Assembly (NCBI RefSeq): GCF_001514115.1
Contig: NZ_KQ948451.1
Span: 95,669 to 159,668, forward strand
DNA length: 64,000 nt
Origin: Streptomyces olivochromogenes
Lineage (GTDB): Bacteria > Actinomycetota > Actinomycetes > Streptomycetales > Streptomycetaceae
Direction of reading: 5' to 3'
This document shows positions 61,068 through 64,000 of this stretch, piece by piece. Position numbers and translations under genes: made by a program. Every line of letters begins with the position of its first letter. Position 1 is the stretch's first letter. The notes under the pieces are model-generated. The model made no database searches and was not told the DNA's origin. It was given only the letters and a program-made list of their open reading frames with translations.

Positions 61068-62993
61068 TTACAGTCCCAACCCCTCCACGAGGGAGGAGAG
61101 TTGAGCGGTCAGCGGCAGCACGGGCTGGGGGCTCGTGCGGTCGCCGACGGTCACGGAACGGGGCTCGGCGGAGGACTCCGAGGGGGTCGCCGACGGGTCG
61201 GCCCGGCCGTCCGTCGGCGGCTCGCTGGGCGACGCGCTCGGCTCACCGGCCGTACCCTGCGGGGACGGCGGCCTGCTGACCGGCCGGGTCGAGGCGCTGG
61301 CCGTCCCCGCGATCGACAGCGATCCGGGGTCGGCCGAGGCGGAGTCGGTCCGCCACCGCTGCGCGTCGGAGCCGTCCCGGTCCTTGACCACGATGTCGGC
61401 GTTCGGATCGGTGGAACTGGGCGTGATCGCGAGTCCCTCGCGCGAGCGGGACAGCAACTCGCCCCGCACGGTGAGGTCGTAGCGCACGTCGCCGCCCCGC
61501 GCGGCGCTCTTGGCGACGCAGCGGTCCAGGGCGACGACACCGTCGTCGGCGTGCGAGTCCAGGCACAGCGCGGGGTCGGCGACGCTGCGCAGCAGGCCGT
61601 CGCTCTCGTACGACCACTGCTGGGTCCAGGCGGACGAGCAGACGGCAAGCTCGGCCTCGGCACCGACCTCGGCCTTGCCGCCCCGGATGTCGAGGCAGAG
61701 GTCGGCGGCGAGGTTGCGCAGCCGGGTCTGCTCGGTGACGGTGGGCAGTCCGGCCGAGGTCGGGGGTGAGGAGTCGGCGGAGGGACCTGGGGCGTCCGGG
61801 CTGGGCGAGACGGTGTGGCTGCTGCCGACGCCCGTGGAGGCGGTCGGGTCGGCGCCACCGTCGCCGTGGGACCACAGGCTGATGGTGAGCACGGTCACGA
61901 GCAGCACCGCCGAGGCCGTGCCCGCCCCTGTGAGCAGGACCTTCGAGTGCTTCTGGGCGATCTGGGCCAGCCGCCCGGGGGCGGGGATCTGCGCCAGCAG
62001 ACGATGCCGGCCGGCACTCCCAGGACGTCCACCGGTCCCGAGACGCCCGCCGGTACCCATGCGTCCGTCGGTACCCATGCGTCCGCCGGTACCCATGCGT
62101 CCGTCGGCGCCCGCCCGTCCGCCGCCGAACGCGGACCTCTCCTCGGGGCGCACTGCTTGCCGCCCGCGCCCCGGGCGTGCGTCGAGGTAGCGTCGCGCGC
62201 CCCAACCGAGCACCGCTTCGGCCAGCAGAATCCCCAAGCCGCCCTCGAAGTAACCGAGTTGCTCAGCCGCGTGCCGACAGTGGCGGCACTCCCCCAGATG
62301 CTGTCGGACATCCGGCAGCAAGGCGCCCCCACGACGAATCGGGACGTCGAGCAGCCGGTTGTAGAAGCCGCATTCCTTGCTCGGCGCGAGTTCCCGGTGG
62401 GCGCGCACACATCCCTGGCGGAATTGCTCACGGGCCTGCTCCAGAGCGGCCGACGCGGTGTCGACGTCCAGGCCCGACAGACCGGCCGGTACGGAAATGT
62501 CCTCGGCCTCGACCTCGGTGTGCCACAGCAGGCACTGGGCGAGGGGCGGCAAGGTATGGAAAGAGCGCTCGGCGAGCTTCCGATTTTCGGCGGTCATGGA
62601 CTGCGCCGCCCGCATACCCCGCCCCCCGGCGGGTTTCCTCAAATCCGGCAGAACGCCGGATATCCGGCCCTCACCGGACCACTCATCGACGGTGTCCCGC
62701 ACGGTCACGAGGAGTCGGGGCCGCAGGGCCGCTCCGGACTCACCGCGTATCAGGCAGTCGAGGGCGTAGTGGAAGGAGGTCGCGGCGACCATGGAGGCGA
62801 CGCTCGAGGAAGAGGCGAGGCAGATGGCAGCGTAGTCGTACGTCGGCTGCCAGTGCCGCGCCATCAGCAGGGCGACGGACTGCGTGGCCTCGCCCTCCGT
62901 CCGGCCTCTCAGCCGCGCGGCGAGACTTTCGTCGGACTCCCCGGGAGCACCGCCGGGAGGATAGGACGGGCGAGGGGGGTGGGGGGTGGGCAC
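61068..62993 (-). CDS. Membrane protein combining sigma-like, zinc-finger and ricin-type lectin domains
   Basis: A 641-residue protein. The N-terminal 230 residues are sigma-like helices (TYDYAAICLASSSSVASMVA, TLPPLAQCLLWHTEVEAED). A zinc-ribbon anti-sigma motif HLGECRHCRHAAEQL follows, then RMGTGG-type repeats, one transmembrane helix (VLLTGAGTASAVLLVTVLTI), a Ser/Pro linker and an extracellular ricin-B-like domain with QQWSYESDG and QRWRTDS, and a long Pro/Ser tail. It looks like a transmembrane sensor joining lectin binding to a cytosolic module. The GTG start follows GGAAGGA; the open frame extends 47 codons upstream without support. Confidence 0.78.
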   Translation of the reverse strand: MPTPHPPRPSYPPGGAPGESDESLAARLRGRTEGEATQSVALLMARHWQPTYDYAAICLASSSSVASMVAATSFHYALDCLIRGESGAALRPRLLVTVRDTVDEWSGEGRISGVLPDLRKPAGGRGMRAAQSMTAENRKLAERSFHTLPPLAQCLLWHTEVEAEDISVPAGLSGLDVDTASAALEQAREQFRQGCVRAHRELAPSKECGFYNRLLDVPIRRGGALLPDVRQHLGECRHCRHAAEQLGYFEGGLGILLAEAVLGWGARRYLDARPGRGRQAVRPEERSAFGGGRAGADGRMGTGGRMGTDGRMGTGGRLGTGGRPGSAGRHRLLAQIPAPGRLAQIAQKHSKVLLTGAGTASAVLLVTVLTISLWSHGDGGADPTASTGVGSSHTVSPSPDAPGPSADSSPPTSAGLPTVTEQTRLRNLAADLCLDIRGGKAEVGAEAELAVCSSAWTQQWSYESDGLLRSVADPALCLDSHADDGVVALDRCVAKSAARGGDVRYDLTVRGELLSRSREGLAITPSSTDPNADIVVKDRDGSDAQRWRTDSASADPGSLSIAGTASASTRPVSRPPSPQGTAGEPSASPSEPPTDGRADPSATPSESSAEPRSVTVGDRTSPQPVLPLTAQLSSLVEGLGL

Positions 62994-63536
62994 AGAGCGG
63001 GTTCCTTCCACGGTGCAAGGTGGTGCACAGAATTTCCTTGGTCGCCAAAAAGGGAGCCCCTGCCTGGTGCACACCTTTTTGACGGAGCGCCGGGAAAATG
63101 GCCGCCGGCCCGGAATAATGAACACCGATTTCATACCCGGCCATTGACCCGCGCGGTAAGTTCACCCTCGCACAACACGCTCATGACCAACAAGGCACTT
63201 GGGCAACATGCGCATATTGAAAGATAGTCAGTAACTGCGCCAACTCACGTCACTCGCACCGGCTTTCGAAATTTCCCGCTCCACGTTCACGCGCCTCACC
63301 GCGGCACCACGTTCATACGCCATGTGTTCTCACGCGCCCCGTGTGAACCGCGCGCTCGCTCCGGAGCCCGTCGCACGCTCCCGGCGCGCGGAGCTCCGTA
63401 GTCCACTGGAACCCGGCCCTTCTCGGAGGCCCCGCGCAGGACGGCGGCTCTCCCGCGCGAAACCGGCCGCCGGCCCCGATCCTCCCGCCCTCGGCCGGCG
63501 GCCTCGGGGGCGGCAGGCGGGGCCGCGCTGCGGGTA
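62994..63536. other. Intergenic region with AT-rich middle
   Basis: About 540 bases without a convincing gene. The part near 63170-63260 is markedly AT-richer than average and should hold the promoter of the ricin-domain gene. A 94-codon frame on the minus strand at 63296-63580 has no ribosome site or motif and overlaps the Fic-like gene. Confidence 0.5.
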
Positions 63537-63890
63537 TCAGATCTGCCAGGAGCGCAACCGGTCGGCCGCGCCGTAGACATCGGTCTTGCCGGAGATCAGA
63601 TCCCGGGCGGGATCGACGAGCGCCCCGCAGGGCGGGTCGATCCCGACACCGCTGACGAACATGTACGCCACCGCCGCCGAACAGGCGAAACGGGCGTTGG
63701 CGGCCGGTAGCGGCTTCAGCAGGGCCAGGGTGTGCGGAAGAGCGGCGGCGCGCCAGACCGGGTCGGAGTCGACGCCGGGGCGGGGCGGGTCGACGCGATG
63801 CCGGGCCACGGCGGCGACCAGGGCCGAGAAGTCGTTGACCGTGGGCCGGTCGGGCAGCACCTCTTCATGGCGCCGCAGCGGCCACGGCAC
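63537..63890 (-). CDS. Doc/Fic-like toxin-component homologue with degenerate motif
   Basis: A 117-residue protein resembling the Streptomyces Doc/Fic family: WPLRRHEEVLPDRPTVNDFSALVAAVARHR, AALPHTLALLKPLPAANARFA, and the C-terminal GIDPPCGALVDPARDLISGKTD. The Fic catalytic motif HPFxxGN is replaced by KPLPAANARF, so His and Gly are missing. It may be inactive as an AMP-transferase or kinase. The GTG start is tentative (VPWPLRRH); the frame is open to the window end. No antitoxin gene is visible downstream. Confidence 0.75.
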   Translation of the reverse strand: MPWPLRRHEEVLPDRPTVNDFSALVAAVARHRVDPPRPGVDSDPVWRAAALPHTLALLKPLPAANARFACSAAVAYMFVSGVGIDPPCGALVDPARDLISGKTDVYGAADRLRSWQI

Positions 63891-63921
63891 GTCGATACCC
63901 CGCCTACGCGCTTCCGTGCCC

Positions 63922-64000
63922 TCAGGCCCCCCACAGCCCACGCCTGCGGTAGCCCGTCTCCCAGAACAGCTTGTTGAGGACGCGTACGGGCGGCGGCAGC
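63922..64000 (-). CDS. 3' end of an unidentified gene, cut by the window edge
   Basis: A frame entering from the window edge uses strongly GC-biased codons and ends with VLNKLFWETGYRRRGLWGA and a TGA. Only the last 25 residues are visible. I cannot assign a family. It lies 31 bases upstream of the chosen Fic-like start and would be co-transcribed with it. Confidence 0.45.
   Translation of the reverse strand, partial: LPPPVRVLNKLFWETGYRRRGLWGA

Noticed and set aside
63296..63580. A 94-codon minus-strand ORF near the window end
   Set aside because: It overlaps the Fic-like gene, is Arg/Pro/Ala low complexity, and lacks a ribosome site.

Overview
This is a 64 kb stretch of a very high-GC actinobacterial chromosome, almost certainly Streptomyces. 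Third codon positions are nearly all G or C, GTG and TTG starts are frequent, and GGAGG-type ribosome sites, ATGA-type overlaps and GC-rich hairpin terminators recur. The gene content fits: two multidomain SpoIIE phosphatases, an SSI-type protease inhibitor, a streptogrisin-like protease, F420-dependent oxidoreductases, and form II CO-dehydrogenase-type genes. I saw no rRNA, tRNA, CRISPR array, intact insertion sequence or phage gene.

Layout. 0-5 kb: a truncated Gfo/Idh/MocA-type fragment, a large secreted alpha/beta hydrolase with Calx-beta-like modules, and an orphan ChvE sugar-binding lipoprotein preceded by a coding-like remnant and a palindrome; this looks like a decayed sugar locus. 5-10.7 kb: an ABC exporter, a small secreted protein, a SnoaL-like protein, a MarR regulator divergent from a tetratricopeptide-like protein, and a folD copy under a ZTP (pfl) riboswitch, followed by six tandem 20-bp repeats. 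10.7-16.2 kb: an ECF sigma factor with a CU044_5270-type membrane partner, a stand-alone cytochrome oxidase subunit I with a small membrane protein, and a class I isoprenoid synthase-like protein beside a HAD phosphatase. 16.3-20.3 kb: a TetR regulator divergent from a secreted beta-propeller, and a secreted GH5 endoglycoceramidase-like enzyme; near-identical palindromes precede both exported genes. 20.4-22.5 kb: an OtrA-like ribosomal-protection GTPase with an overlapping leader ORF.

22.6-30.3 kb is a seven-gene operon coxS-L-M-D-E-F-G for a molybdenum hydroxylase of the form II CO dehydrogenase type (AYRGAGR active-site loop) with its AAA, VWA, XdhC and CoxG maturation or anchoring partners. 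30.3-38.5 kb carries a phosphoesterase, an acyltransferase-3 whose tail is encoded by a 23-bp tandem repeat, a helical-repeat protein, and two divergent SpoIIE phosphatases. 38.6-46.9 kb holds a TTG-start S1 protease with a nine-copy ATDPA tail, then a compact peptide-export locus: a 71-residue double-glycine precursor with a cysteine-free, internally duplicated core, an HlyD-like adaptor, a C39-peptidase ABC exporter and a second NHLP-type ABC protein. This is the best candidate in the window for an under-described system.

46.9-54.7 kb: an ArsR/SRPBCC pair, a 14-TM drug exporter behind strong palindromes, a PAP2/diacylglycerol-kinase fusion, a STAS protein with a sigma-B-like promoter, an SSI inhibitor with Arg at P1, an unknown protein and two F420 oxidoreductases. 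54.9-61.0 kb is a catabolic locus: NCS1 permease, metal-dependent cyclase, PucR regulator, FMN-dependent 2-hydroxyacid oxidase and D-2-hydroxyacid dehydrogenase. The window ends with a sigma-like/zinc-finger/TM/ricin fusion, a Doc/Fic-like protein with a degenerate motif, and the 3' end of an unidentified gene.
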